Shown one piece after another: positions 41,728-51,810 of a DNA stretch of 64,000 bases. Position numbers and translations under genes: made by a program. A model generated the notes under the pieces. The model did no database searches. It saw nothing but the letters and a program-made list of their open reading frames with translations, and was not told the DNA's origin. Where the stretch lies: assembly GCA_934045075.1 (NCBI GenBank), contig OW203724.1:4887473-4951472 (forward strand), in the 5' to 3' direction. Position 1 is the stretch's first letter. Each line of letters opens with the position of its first letter. The DNA comes from Yponomeuta sedellus (Eukaryota > Arthropoda > Insecta > Lepidoptera > Yponomeutidae).

Positions 41728-44524
41728 AAGTCGCAAAGTTGTTAAAACCACCAAGCTCTCAGTCATCACTGAATGCGTGTTTGGCCAGCCCTCAATAGCG
41801 AATGTAACTAGTAACGGCTACGCAAAAAAAAACAGATTCCAGGGATCTCGGACATAAATCATCGTATACAAGGAAAAGTAAAAATCAACAAGAGGATCTT
41901 CAGAAAGCCATAAATAAAGCAAAGGATTCGGCGCACAGCCGCCAAATTTAAACACAGTAGAAAGTTTTACCATTAAACGCTAGCTATAAATTTACTGAGC
42001 TGCTACCGCCAAACACGTTGATATTACTGAACAGTCCGTACAATAGGAGTTAGCGAGTTATCTGCGATTCGAACCTATTATAATTATTTTGTGGTAACTT
42101 TCCGACTTTTCCTAACTACTATGACCATTATTTGGTTGCTGGAATGATTACGAATTTCCTATCTATAAATAGAGACAGAGAAAAATTTATTGCACAACCA
42201 GAAAGAAATAATTGCAATAATAATAATTGATCAACATTTTATTGTATACAGGGTGTACAATACTAAACGTTATTGTCTTAATCTTCCTAAAAATAGCTGA
42301 TCGATACACACACTTGTCCATACAATAATTGGGATTACTTCAAAGTCTTATAAGATTTTTTTTTATAGTTTTTGTTTAAGTACGACAGGTTACACTTGAC
42401 CCCAGTCACGCCTGACGGTAAGCGAAGACGGGGTCTACTGGGGTCTACGATGTTACGTGCCTACCCGTTAAATGCTGGTGGACTCTACTTTTCAGTTCAC
42501 TTTATTGTTGTAGTTGTATAGGAAAGTTATTATACATGATCAATGTTTTTAACTCCATATTTTATTAATAGCTATACAGGGTGTACTTTATGTAGCAAAA
42601 AAGCGGAATACGTTTTATTTCACACCGATACCTAACAGACAAAAGTTTAAATGACCATAATTTAGGGTTCCGGAGTCAATAAGGAACCCACTTAGTTTCA
42701 CCATGTAAATCCGATTGAACATTATACTTCTTTTGCATCGCGTCTTTACTTTTACTATTCTTATGTAATCATAGTGTAATCATACCTACTTTCGACTGTA
42801 CGAAGACTTAATCTCATTTAGTTTAAAAACTAAAAGTGGAAAATTGTGGTGGATTCAAGTAAATTCAAAAGCTATTGAATCGTCAACTCCAGTAAATCAT
42901 CCGCGTAATAGCAATTTGATTTAACCGCGTTCCTTTGTGATAAGTCAGGTGTAAAAGTCACTTTCCAATGTGGGGCGCTATGGGGAAATTAATAGGTAAA
43001 ATGGATTTTCTATTCGAGCTCTAAGGCTTAGGTGACATTCGCGTATTCGCAAAAATCCCTGACTCACTACTCCTTCACTCGATAAGTAATTTTATTTTTT
43101 TAATATTGATCAGAGTTTCTTTTTGTTTGGTTTTCTATGGAATACTTTGGAGTATTGTATTATACAGGGTTATTTAAAAAATGCTTTATTCCTGATATAC
43201 GTTGATTGTAGGTTGTCATTTACAAGACCTTTTTTTCTACGACCTTTGATTTTTCTTTGTTGAATTTTTTTATTGTTTGAGAAAAATATTCACAATTTTC
43301 ACGATGTTACGGTGCTGTTTGAGAGATAACGCTTAAAACCGTATGTCTTAAAAACCACGGACATTCTTTGACGCAGTGATTTACTAAATGCTCCGCGTGG
43401 GCATGGAATAAAATTGCAGAAACTCGGATATTTCAAAAAATGTAATGTAATAAAAACTCATAGATTATAAGCTGTGGCCAAACACAAACTCTAATTGGGG
43501 TGCCTCAAGAATTGCGAATATTAATAATAACCTTATATTTTGGACTTGCTTTTCTATAAAATTTTTTATTAAAAAACATATATCAAATTTTAATGTTTTC
43601 TGTTACTATTAGCTTAAGAGTATTTATAGTAATATTATGTGATGGATATCTCTATAAATCATGTATTAAGTGTGCATGCGTCGATCAGTTTCACACCTCC
43701 ACTTTCCTTTCTTTAAGGTTTGCTGGACGAAATCTCTCACAGAGATAAGCTCACCTTTAGATAGATAGATAGAGAACACTTTATTGCATAACCAGAAAAA
43801 TATTAAAACCATGATTGTTAAATCTAAGTAATCTTATACAATTGACGGTCTTATCGCTAAGAGCGACTTAAGTTTTGACTGAAGACTTTATAGACTTAAG
43901 TTTTGGACTTGGAGTGATGAAGTCTTGACAGACCTAAGACTTGGTTATATTTTGCGTTTACAAAGTACATGATGTCCTTTGTAAACGCAAAATTCACAAT
44001 ATTTTGTGTTGATACAACGTATTTGCGGCCGCTTCGAAAATTTTATTTCGACCATAACAAAGGATCATGTTTTCTTCGAAACTTTTGCTAAGCTCCTTTA
44101 AAAACACTGATGACCGATTTCGAGTAGCTTTCAGCTCAAATGGCAATCCATTTTGCGGTTTTTGACTGACTGTTATAATCATATTTAGCAAAATTATACA
44201 CACCCGGTTTCACCGCTAGACTAAGGCCTCCCACAAAACACGCTCCTTCTTTCTCTCCTCGGCCATCCTCGTCCAGTTGAGGAAGAAAAAGAAGAAGAAG
44301 AGGAAGAAAAACATTAATTATAGATACAGTACACATACCACAATAACAAAACAAACTTAAAACATATTACTTCATAATAACAATTGTAAAACGAAAAGAA
44401 CACGAAAGGTTACGACGTGTCACTGCTGCTATAAACGGCAACTGACTCAGCAATATGCTGATTGACAAGCCTTCGGCGCTGATTTTCAGTCAGTGCCAGG
44501 GTGTGGTGCAACCGTGGGAATAAC
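41728..44524. other. No gene; scattered repeat fragments
   Basis: About 2.8 kb of AT-rich DNA. 42661-42690 (AGGGTTCCGGAGTCAATAAG) resembles the repeat at 58170. TATACAGGGTGTAC words occur near 42248 and 42579 and a relative near 43163. 43712-43870 holds two pieces of the GATAAGACCGCC / GGTTGTCTGGA tail family with a TAGATAGATAGA run. No exon could be supported. Confidence 0.45.
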
Positions 44525-44527
44525 CAG

Positions 44528-44832
44528 AGTGCTTAGTGCGAGTTTTTTAACTACTCGATTGCGTTAACGTAAACTCATATTTCTATGGCATCGAGGAAGC
44601 ACCACCTAGTGACAAGTATGGAAATTAAAATTGCTGAGTGCGAGTTGTAATGGTTTACGTTGAGAAGTAAACACGTTTACCAGCCATAACACGAATAAAC
44701 GCGAGTGCGAGTTGTACTGTGACAGCGTTTTGCCAGTTCGAACGGTTAACTTACTCATACTCACTACTCAATGCTCGATTAACGCGGTAGTAAAGTTATT
44801 CAATTGGATCTATCAAACTCGCACTAAGCACT
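44528..44832 (+). mobile_element. 305-bp MITE, copy 2
   Basis: Same length and ends as the copy at 17124-17428. Flanked by CAG (44525-44527) and CTG (44833-44835). Few differences between copies, implying recent activity. Confidence 0.85.
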
Positions 44833-44835
44833 CTG

Positions 44836-45416
44836 CACATCAGATCAGTGACAGCAGATCGCCAGTCTAGGTAGTAAACTTCGTACTCCATGTTGAATTA
44901 GTGAACTGTTTATATTTGAGGTGAACTAGTAAGCACGAACGTAGTGAACGAAACATAACAGGCGGAAACAGGTTCGCACCAGTATGTTCCGGCCCTAGGT
45001 CTGCCGGGATTGGATCCGAACCAGTTGACGGCGCTCCGCCATCCAGCGATAATTGAAATTTTCCTAATCCTTGGGAGAGCACAACTGCACACAAAAACGT
45101 CTATAGTTAAAGCGAATGTCGATTTTGCCGTTGCGCCGGAATTTCACTTTAGCAAAACCTTATTTTATTTCACGTTGATCTGAAATATAATTGATTGAAA
45201 GTGTAGTGTTCTCGTTCGCTACTCTATGGCATCGCGGTTTTATTTAGAGTATTTAAAAAAGAAACTGTTTGGTCTATGATCATGCTATCCCCGCTGTCAC
45301 TTTTTTTTCGCGATCTTGCGGCATCGTGCGTTTTTGCGTCGTTTTACGCAATTTTCCTATTTTTTCCGAAAAATAAGTTTACAAATACAGCACAATAACA
45401 TCGTGTAATCCGCAAA
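44836..45416. other. Sequence upstream of the DIRS-like Gag
   Basis: Probably includes the 5' terminal region of the retrotransposon, but no inverted or split direct repeat with the 3' side was found. 44910-45095 has a GC-richer open stretch on the minus strand (up to 75 codons) with no recognised family. T-rich CG-containing sequence at 45300-45370 precedes the ATG. Confidence 0.4.
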
Positions 45417-45588
45417 ATGCCCAGCGACAAGAAACTGTTAAAGAAAATCGAAAAATACAAGAAGCGCCTTGAACGCTTGAACCGGAAAAGGCGCGGCAAC
45501 AGTCGGAGCCGCAGCAGAAGCCCCTCGTGCTCACGCCCACGATGGGACTCTGCTTCACCACCATCAGCGGACCCTTCTGATGGAAAAG
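45417..45588 (+). CDS. DIRS Gag, exon 1
   Basis: 57 codons from the ATG at 45417 (AAAATGC context, A at -3). The product starts MPSDKKLLKKIEKYKKRLER, a basic predicted coiled coil, then an RS-rich stretch (SRSRSRSPS) and an acidic/proline turn ending DPSDGK. It ends at G45588 before GTAAAATG, a good donor, and the open frame beyond stops at 45606. Joined to 46110 the phase is kept (G then GT makes one Gly codon). Basic coiled-coil plus RS starts are seen in DIRS Gag proteins, so this is read as the real N-terminus rather than a chance ORF. Confidence 0.7.
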
Positions 45589-46109
45589 GTAAAATGCACG
45601 GGACCTAACCTCTTTATTTTTTCCTCAATAGGTAGGTACCTACGCACAACTTACAGGTGAAAAATGCCACGTAAATAACCTACAAGAACTGTTCAAGACA
45701 GTTATTGAGCCGGTACGAGATACCTTAACTCGATGATCAGACTTGATACGAGATATCTATGTTATGATTTGATACGAAGGGCTGCAAAAAACATTGCACT
45801 TCACATGTGCACACCGAGCCGGTACGAGATACCTCTAGCTCGAAGATCGAACTTGGTACGAGATACCATAGCTTCGATTTGGTACGTGATACCATAGCTT
45901 CGATTTGGTACGAGATACCATAGCTTCGATTTGGTACGAGATACTCACGCCACGACAACTAACACGTGTACTAATAGCACTTACATTGAACTGGGTACGA
46001 GATACCACAGTTTCAACCCTTGGCCCTCTTATGGCGTATCAGGCATACAACAAAAATATTTTAACAGATCTATGCGATCCATTAAAATGTGCTTGAATGT
46101 TATTTCCAG
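45589..46109 (+). other. Predicted 521-bp intron within DIRS Gag
   Basis: Bounded by AAAAG/GTAAAATG and GTTATTTCCAG/GTGTAG. It has stops in all plus frames and carries a cluster of GGTACGAGATACC words. The frame is continuous only if this segment is removed. Confidence 0.65.
45712..46006 (+). repeat. Cluster of GGTACGAGATACC words, 26-bp tandem core
   Basis: The 13-mer (or a one-base variant) occurs at 45712, 45821, 45855, 45881, 45907, 45933 and 45993. Those from 45855 to 45933 are exactly 26 bp apart, with CATAGCTTCGATTT between them. Each 13-mer is a small hairpin (GGTA, CGAGA loop, TACC). Confidence 0.9.
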
Positions 46110-46969
46110 GTGTAGAACAGAGAGAATCTGTAGAGAACATGGATCAAATACCAGAGATGTATCCAGTAGTGGACCTTGTAAGCCCAGAAATCACAGACCC
46201 ATTCCGCGAGGCCCTCGGGTTAGAATACACGGATCAGAAAAAATTTGAGGGGGAAATCCTCCCCGATATTGCCAGAAGATGGAACCACATCATAACAGAC
46301 GGACTGGCTAAAGAAGAAAAGGAATGTATTATAAAAAAATATAAGTTTCCTGAAAACTGCCAACTGTTAGAGGCCCCTACTTTAAACGCCGAAGTCAAGG
46401 CTGTCATGACAGAAAGCTCTAAAATAAGGGACAGATCCATAGAAGCAGCTCAACACCAACTAGGGACAGCCACAGCCATATTGGGACAGGTCATGTCTGA
46501 CCTAATAAAATCCAAAATAAACATTGTGGAAACAGTGGCGAAGTTAAGCGATGCAGCCAAACTACTTAACGATTTGCACGCCCAAAATACGAGGACAAGA
46601 AGGGTGTTGATAACACCACTGCTGGACAAAGACTTCAATAGTCTAACAGAAAAAGTCCACAGAGATGAACAACTTTTTGGGACTGATCTAGCGACTAAAA
46701 TAAGGACAAACCAAGAACTTAAAAAGTCCTCCTCCCAGATAAGGAAAACCCTTCCCAAACCTATGGTCAACAAAACTGCCACTAAGAAGACTCCGGGAAA
46801 CCGATATGGTCCGCCTCCAACTCATCCTCGCCAGCAACCCAGATCGACGGCACCTCGAGGCGGACCCAGGAACCGCCCGTCACAGCCACCGCCGTACCGG
46901 CCGAGCCCCAACCAGCCGCGCCGGCCGGCTGGGAAGTATGCAGCACGAGGTGCCCACAGCAGGCGTTAG
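46110..46969 (+). CDS. DIRS Gag, exon 2
   Basis: Main body of the structural protein; with exon 1 it makes 343 residues. Recognisable DIRS Gag blocks follow in order: PFREALGLEY, LPDIARRWNHIITDGLAKEE, then KYKFPENCQLLEAPTLNAEV, a helical QLGTATAILGQVMSDL segment, LLNDLHAQNTRTRRVLITPL, and DEQLFGTDLATKIR. The C-terminus is proline- and arginine-rich (PPPTHPRQQPRS, GGPRNRPSQPPP) and probably binds nucleic acid; no CCHC zinc knuckle is present, as is usual for DIRS. TAG at 46967. An ATG at 46097 upstream lies inside the predicted intron. The last 184 nt overlap the RT frame. Confidence 0.85.
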
Positions 46970-48870
46970 ACATACAGGTACATGCAGGCAACATATCTAA
47001 CTACAGTTCCTGCTGGGAACTACTCACCAAAGACCCTGTACTACTACAGTGGGTTAGAGGCTACCACATACCGTTTCTCAACGTGCCTGTACAAAATACC
47101 ATTCCCAAGAACAATATTCTTAATACTGACTCCTGTAATATAAAGCTAGCCATCATTAACCTATTAGAACTAGGGGCCATACAACCATGTAATCACAATA
47201 AAGGTGAATTTATTTCAAAGATATTTCTTAGACCAAAACCCAATGGAAAGTTCAGATTTATTCTTAATTTGAAACCTCTTAACAAATTTGTTAAACTAGA
47301 ACATTTCAAGATGGAGGACATCAGAACAGCTATAAAAATAATTGATAAAGACTTCTACATGTGTTCCATTGACTTAAAAGAATCCTATTTTCTAGTGCCA
47401 GTAGCCACAGAACATAGACAATTTCTCCGTTTTCAATTTGAAAATACTCTTTATCACTTCACAGCCCTACCTTATGGTCTTTGTACAGCCCCTAGTGCAT
47501 TTACAAAATTATTAAAGCCTGTGGTTAGCTGCCTCCGGAGACAAGGTTTCTTGTCAACCATATATCTTGATGACTACCTATGTATTGGTCGTACACTAGA
47601 GGAATGTATTGCTAATAGGGATGCTACCTTACAAATTTTTAAATGCCTAGGTCTAATAGTAAACTTTGAAAAAAGTACATTAGTTCCGAGAACAGCTTGT
47701 AAGTTCCTTGGATTTATTATTAACTCCCATACAATGACTCTCGAGCTACCACGAGAAAAAAAGGACTCCATTACAGCTCTATTATCAAAATTTATGAAAC
47801 ATAAACATTGCAAGATAAGAGATTTTGCTAAGCTGCTAGGTACTTTAGTTGCAGCTTGTCCTGCAGTACCCTATGGTCCAGTACATATCAAAATCATGGA
47901 AAGGCAGAGATTCTTGGCTTTGTTACAAAATAGAGACAACTACAATGCCGTCATGAAAATATCCACTGACATCTTACCTGAGTTGAAGTGGTGGTTAAGC
48001 AACATAAACTCAACAAGGAGCATTACACTAAAACCATTCATTCTAGAAATATTCTCCGATGCATCACTCACGGGATGGGGAATACACTGCAACGGCGAAA
48101 GTGTTGGCGGCCTATGGTCGCTGTCGGAACAGGAACTTCACATTAACCAACTAGAACTTTTAGCTGCTTTGTTTGGACTTAAGTGCTTTGCAAAATCACA
48201 CAACCACTGCGACATACTGCTGAGGATCGACAACACTACCGCCATTGCATGTGTCAATAAAATGGGCAGTGTTCAATTCCCACACCTAAACAACATCGCC
48301 AGAGAGATTTGGACATGGTGTGAGAAACGAGGTAATAACATCTATGCCTCATATATTAAGTCAAAAGACAATGTGTATGCTGATGAGGAATCTCGTAATA
48401 CAAACATAGATACAGAATGGGAACTGAATGACAGCGTTTTCAGTATAATAAAAGAACGCTTTGGCTCTCCACATATTGACCTATTTGCATCCAGAATCAA
48501 TACAAAATGTGATATGTATGTGTCATGGAAGAGGGACCCCTATGCATTCAACATTGATGCCTTTACACTCCACTGGGGAAAGTCCTTTTTTTATGCCTTC
48601 CCACCATTCTCCCTAATGACTAAGTGCCTACAAAAAATAAGAAGTGATAAAGCCAAAGGCATACTTGTATATCCAGTCTGGGAGTCACAACCCTGGTATC
48701 CCTTGGCGATGGGCTTGATGACAACCAAACCAATAATATTTGAACCTAGTGATGACCTTCTTATATCTCCCCTTAGGACAGAACACCCGCTGAGCAAGCA
48801 CCTTACCCTGGCAGCAAGCATATTCTGCGGCGTGCATTCAGAAGCCGAGGTTTGCCAGAAAGCTCACTAA
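46786..48870 (+). CDS. DIRS reverse transcriptase / RNase H with DIRS C-terminal domain
   Basis: Copies the element RNA into DNA. The frame is open from 46786 but has no ATG before the RT domain, which suggests translation by frameshift from Gag. The pre-RT segment QALDIQVHAGNISNYSSCWE to VLLQWVRGYHIPFLNVPVQ is a typical DIRS start. RT motifs: KPNGKFRFILNLKPLN, motif A FYMCSIDLKESYF, LPYGLCTAPSAFTKLLKP, and the catalytic YLDD at 47563-47574. RNase H: FSDASLTGWG, NQLELLA, LLRIDNTTAIA and DNVYADEESR supply the D-E-D-D set. A region follows (FGSPHIDLFASR, KRDPYAFNIDAFTLHWG, FFYAFPPFSLM, VYPVWESQPWYPLA) that in DIRS is linked to a DAM-like methyltransferase. No stops in about 694 codons. The last 94 nt overlap the recombinase frame. 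Confidence 0.9.
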   Translation, partial: EDSGKPIWSASNSSSPATQIDGTSRRTQEPPVTATAVPAEPQPAAPAGWEVCSTRCPQQALDIQVHAGNISNYSSCWELLTKDPVLLQWVRGYHIPFLNVPVQNTIPKNNILNTDSCNIKLAIINLLELGAIQPCNHNKGEFISKIFLRPKPNGKFRFILNLKPLNKFVKLEHFKMEDIRTAIKIIDKDFYMCSIDLKESYFLVPVATEHRQFLRFQFENTLYHFTALPYGLCTAPSAFTKLLKPVVSCLRRQGFLSTIYLDDYLCIGRTLEECIANRDATLQIFKCLGLIVNFEKSTLVPRTACKFLGFIINSHTMTLELPREKKDSITALLSKFMKHKHCKIRDFAKLLGTLVAACPAVPYGPVHIKIMERQRFLALLQNRDNYNAVMKISTDILPELKWWLSNINSTRSITLKPFILEIFSDASLTGWGIHCNGESVGGLWSLSEQELHINQLELLAALFGLKCFAKSHNHCDILLRIDNTTAIACVNKMGSVQFPHLNNIAREIWTWCEKRGNNIYASYIKSKDNVYADEESRNTNIDTEWELNDSVFSIIKERFGSPHIDLFASRINTKCDMYVSWKRDPYAFNIDAFTLHWGKSFFYAFPPFSLMTKCLQKIRSDKAKGILVYPVWESQPWYPLAMGLMTTKPIIFEPSDDLLISPLRTEHPLSKHLTLAASIFCGVHSEAEVCQKAH
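46795..46866 (+). promoter_or_regulatory. Candidate -1 ribosomal frameshift signal (Gag to RT)
   Basis: The heptamer G GGA AAC (46795-46801) is in register with the Gag codons GGA (Gly) AAC (Asn). A 6-nt spacer follows (46802-46807), then a perfect 10-bp stem, GGTCCGCCTC (46808-46817) with GAGGCGGACC (46857-46866). Loop bases GACGG (46846-46850) can pair with CCGTC (46877-46881), allowing a pseudoknot. The RT frame is -1 to Gag and opens at 46786, just nine bases before the heptamer. Confidence 0.6.
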
Positions 48871-49790
48871 ATATCATGCTAGCATCCATCTCACCAGGTA
48901 CAATGAAACAATATAATACTACCTATAAAAGCTGGTGGAACTTCTGTAACACACACAATCTAGATTCTCTCTTAACCTCTGTTCCTTTTATCGTACAATT
49001 TTTGACAGAAAAATTTGAAAGTGGAGCTGGTTACAATACCCTGAACTGCCATAGATAGGCACTAGCTCTGCTTATGGGGGAGAAAGTTGGCACAGATGAC
49101 AGAATTAAACGATTTTTGAAAGGTGTTTTTAGACTGAAGCCTGCCTTGCCACGATATAATGAAGTGTGGAACCCATCCACTGTACTGAATTATCTATCTA
49201 AACTACCTCAGAATTTTGAACTAAATTTGGAGATGCTGACCAAAAAACTAGTAACTTTATTGGCCTTAGCAACTGCTCAGCGGGTACAGACATTATCATT
49301 TATAAAACTAGAAGACATATCAATACTTGATAATAAGATTACTATTACTATTAGAGACCTATTAAAAACGTCCATAAGCACCAAAAGGCAAACTATTTTG
49401 CACCTACCATTTTACAATAATGAACCCAGCATATGCCCAGCCAGCACACTTAAAGATTACATTCAAAATACAGCTTCCATTAGAGGGGATGAAAAATACC
49501 TTTTGATCACCTTCAAAAAGCCCCATCATCAAGCATCCAAACAGACCATCAGTAGATGGATAAAATGTACCCTAGCTAACAGTGGCATTGATACGAGCAA
49601 GTATACATCCCACAGCACACGTCACTCCGCAACCTCAGCAGCTAGAAAGGCAGGAGTATCCCTGGATGTAATCAGAAAAACAGCTGGCTGGTCAGACGAG
49701 TCGTCGACCTTTGCAAAGTTCTATAACTTACCTATTCAGGGCAATAATGACAATAATGATTTTGTACAATCGATTTTCGACAATATGTAA
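48777..49790 (+). pseudogene. DIRS tyrosine recombinase with one in-frame stop
   Basis: Integrates the circular or double-stranded intermediate by tyrosine recombination. The frame opens at 48777, -1 to RT. It gives the conserved N-terminal HILRRAFRSRGLPESSLN and the SAM-like core-binding region (ISPGTMKQYNTTYKSWW, NFCNTHN). A TAG at 49056-49058 interrupts the core-binding domain; the frame then continues unbroken to 49790. The catalytic domain keeps R (TAQRVQ, codon 49281), HSTRH (49611-49625; HxxR), the GWSDESS box and the tyrosine in FAKFYNL (codon 49722). All catalytic positions except the lysine, which I could not place, are thus visible. An ATG at 48876, five bases after the RT stop, could allow reinitiation but would omit the first conserved block. 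Functional only if the stop is read through or is private to this copy. Confidence 0.85.
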
Positions 49791-50597
49791 CCCATTAAAA
49801 CATAAAACATGTGCAATAACATCTGGCACGTTAACAAGTATACAATGTACCTACATATGATTATAACTAAAGCATTAAGCAAATAATATGATTGTGGTAT
49901 ACCTCTGCCCACCCCTTCAGGGATTGAGCGTATTATAATATCATAGCATGGTTACAACTACTTACAACTATTGAACTATGCCAATAATAATTAAGGATAA
50001 TTATGTTTGAACTATGTTGATTAATATAAAAGTCATAGAATATTTTAGAATTTATCAGTTTAATATTAATAAATGCTCTATAACATAAGACAATTTTTTA
50101 TCCAATACTATCTTCTATCCTGCAACACAAGTACCTACCCATTATGCAGTTGACTCTAAACATCTACACTTTCAATCAATTATATTTCAGATCAACGTTC
50201 ATAAAATTACAATTGGACTTCACTTAGGTAAGTTAGTCCAATATTCAATTCTACTATATTCTTCTTCAGAGTTATTTATCTTCCTTTAAGATCATCTAGC
50301 GGGTGGAAGGCGCTGATGTCTGTCATACAGTATTTTATACTAGTACAGACACCGACGTTACAATCATACAGACTTAATTTGTACGTAAATTATATTTGTG
50401 AAATATGTGTATAAGGATAATATGGCAAGTGTATTGATGAACAAAATATTAAATTACTATTACTATTCCTTTAAGATCAAAGGTCAGTGGCAGTTTTTCT
50501 TTCTTGAGTACTTTCATTTAATTCTGTTTTGAAAAAAACCAATTAAGAGGCTAAAAAAATTGTCCTTAACCCGGGTTAGTGCATTAAAAATAGTATG
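49791..50597. other. DIRS 3' flank and a family T remnant
   Basis: The first few hundred bases are probably the element's 3' untranslated region; 49911-49933 (CTCTGCCCACCCCTTCAGGG) is notable. The word CAATAACATC occurs both here (near 49813) and in the 5' leader (near 45393). CTTTAAGATCA is repeated near 50284 and 50469. 50521-50598 is an eroded family T end (TTAAGAGGCTAAAAA, TTAACCCGGGTTAGTGCATT). Confidence 0.4.
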
Positions 50598-51030
50598 TTC
50601 TCGAGATTTGCGCTTACCAACACATTCGGGGATTCATTTTTATATTATAGACTAGCTGACCCAGCGAACTTTGTACCGCCTAAAAGTCGATCGTTATTTT
50701 ATTTTATTTTTCTCTCAGTAAGAACCATCCTCGGACTTTAAGGAATATTCTAAAAAAAGAATTAGCGAAATCGGTTCAGCTGCTCTCGAGATTTGCGCTT
50801 ACCAACACATTCAGCGATTGATTTTTATACTATAAGATAGATAGACTAGCTGACCTTCGTACCGCCTACCATCGATTCTTTATTTTTTTTTTCTCTCCGT
50901 AAGAACCATCTTCTTACTTCAAGGAATATTCTAAAATAAGAATTAGCAAAATTGGTTCAGCTGCTCTCGAGATTTGCGCTTACCAATACATTCGGGGATT
51001 CATTTTTATACTATAGATATAGATTTCGAT
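50598..51030 (+). repeat. Tandem repeat, about 190-bp unit, 2.3 copies
   Basis: GTTCTCGAGATTTGCGCTTA, CCAACACATTCGGGGATTCA, TAGACTAGCTGACC...TTCGTACCGCC, CTCTC.GTAAGAACCATC and GAATTAGC.AAAT.GGTTCAGC recur. The phrase ACTAGCTGACCCAGCGAACT is a common non-autonomous transposon end in Lepidoptera, so this is probably a tandemly duplicated element end. Confidence 0.75.
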
Positions 51031-51125
51031 CGATCGAACCCAGCCGGGTTATACTAAGATACTGACTTTTCTAGTTTGTCTCGGGTCTTGGATGCTATCT
51101 ATGTATTTATTTTAATAAATATGTA
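51031..51125 (+). mobile_element. SINE family K body fragment
   Basis: GATCGAACCCAGCCGGGTTA (box B-like) and GACTTTTCTAGTTTGTCTCG, GGTCTTGGATGCTATCTATG match the complement of 25955-26010. Confidence 0.6.
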
Positions 51126-51174
51126 ATGTTGTATTACTTTTATAAATAATAAAATCTGGAACGACTTCAACTGT

Positions 51175-51392
51175 TGCTTTATTTGTAGATAGGTATTGTT
51201 ATGTTATAATGAAAACAGAAAAACTGGATAAGAACGGATAAGCAGGTAAAACAGTCAGATCTAGTTGATGCGTAAAGTTGTAATGATGAAAATGAGGGAA
51301 ATTTCGAAATGTGGGACATAATTTAAATCTTTGAAAATGATAAATAGAAAAAGAAATCTAAAAATGGTGTAAAGAGGTTTGCACCGTTACAA
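51175..51392 (+). mobile_element. Poly-T MITE family, left-truncated copy
   Basis: CTTTATTTGTAGATAGG, AAAACTGGATAAGAACGGAT, AAGCAGGTAAAACAGTCAGA and the right end GGTGTAAAGAGGTTTGCACC. Lacks the left inverted repeat and the T-run of the copy at 40759. Confidence 0.75.
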
Positions 51393-51810
51393 ATATATCG
51401 TCGAGTCAGCACCTGTAACAGCACCTGTAACAAAAATGGCTTATCCCTGAGAAATAGGCTTGGTAGGTACTTGTGGTTTACGGAGTGTCGAATCGATCCT
51501 TATGTTTTTGTTACAATGCCACATGTAATGAAACTTAATAAAGCTTACATACCTATCTAATTCTTAGGGATCTAGTAGCTGCCGATTGTTTTGTACTATA
51601 CCTATTAGGTATGTATTTCCTGTCCGTGGCTAATTCAATTTTGGTTACAAATAAATTCATTTCAAATAAATTCATTTCATTTCATTTCAAGTCATTTAGT
51701 TGAACCCTAAATTACCCACTACCCGGAATCGGCGTGCGTGCATGCAACTCGTAGAGCCTCTACGCAAAAATATAAATTTTGTTATGCTAAGCGAACTGGT
51801 CCCAAACTAA

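Larger units (their letters stand above)
45417..49790 (+). mobile_element. DIRS-like tyrosine-recombinase retrotransposon, coding core
   Basis: Order Gag, RT/RNase H, tyrosine recombinase, with no integrase, protease or LTR-type polyprotein. This is diagnostic of DIRS-order elements, which integrate by a tyrosine recombinase and leave no target duplication. The three frames overlap, each at -1 to the one before. Only one coding defect is evident (a stop in the recombinase). Terminal repeats could not be delimited: candidates for DIRS inverted ends or Ngaro/PAT split repeats need a self-alignment of about 44830-50600. Confidence 0.9.

Noticed and set aside
42235..42600. Pair of TATACAGGGTGTAC words as transposon ends
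   Set aside because: The words are in direct, not inverted, orientation and no target duplication or internal match supports an element.
45379..45564. Minus-strand 61-codon frame over Gag exon 1
   Set aside because: Shadow of the plus-strand Gag exon.
48777..48870. A second -1 slippery heptamer at the RT/recombinase overlap
   Set aside because: I looked for X XXY YYZ in the RT register and found no canonical match; only a nearby stop and ATG.
44836..50597. Terminal inverted or split direct repeats of the DIRS element
   Set aside because: Only short shared words (CAATAACATC, CTTTAAGATCA) were found by eye. A dot-plot of this interval is needed before calling ends.
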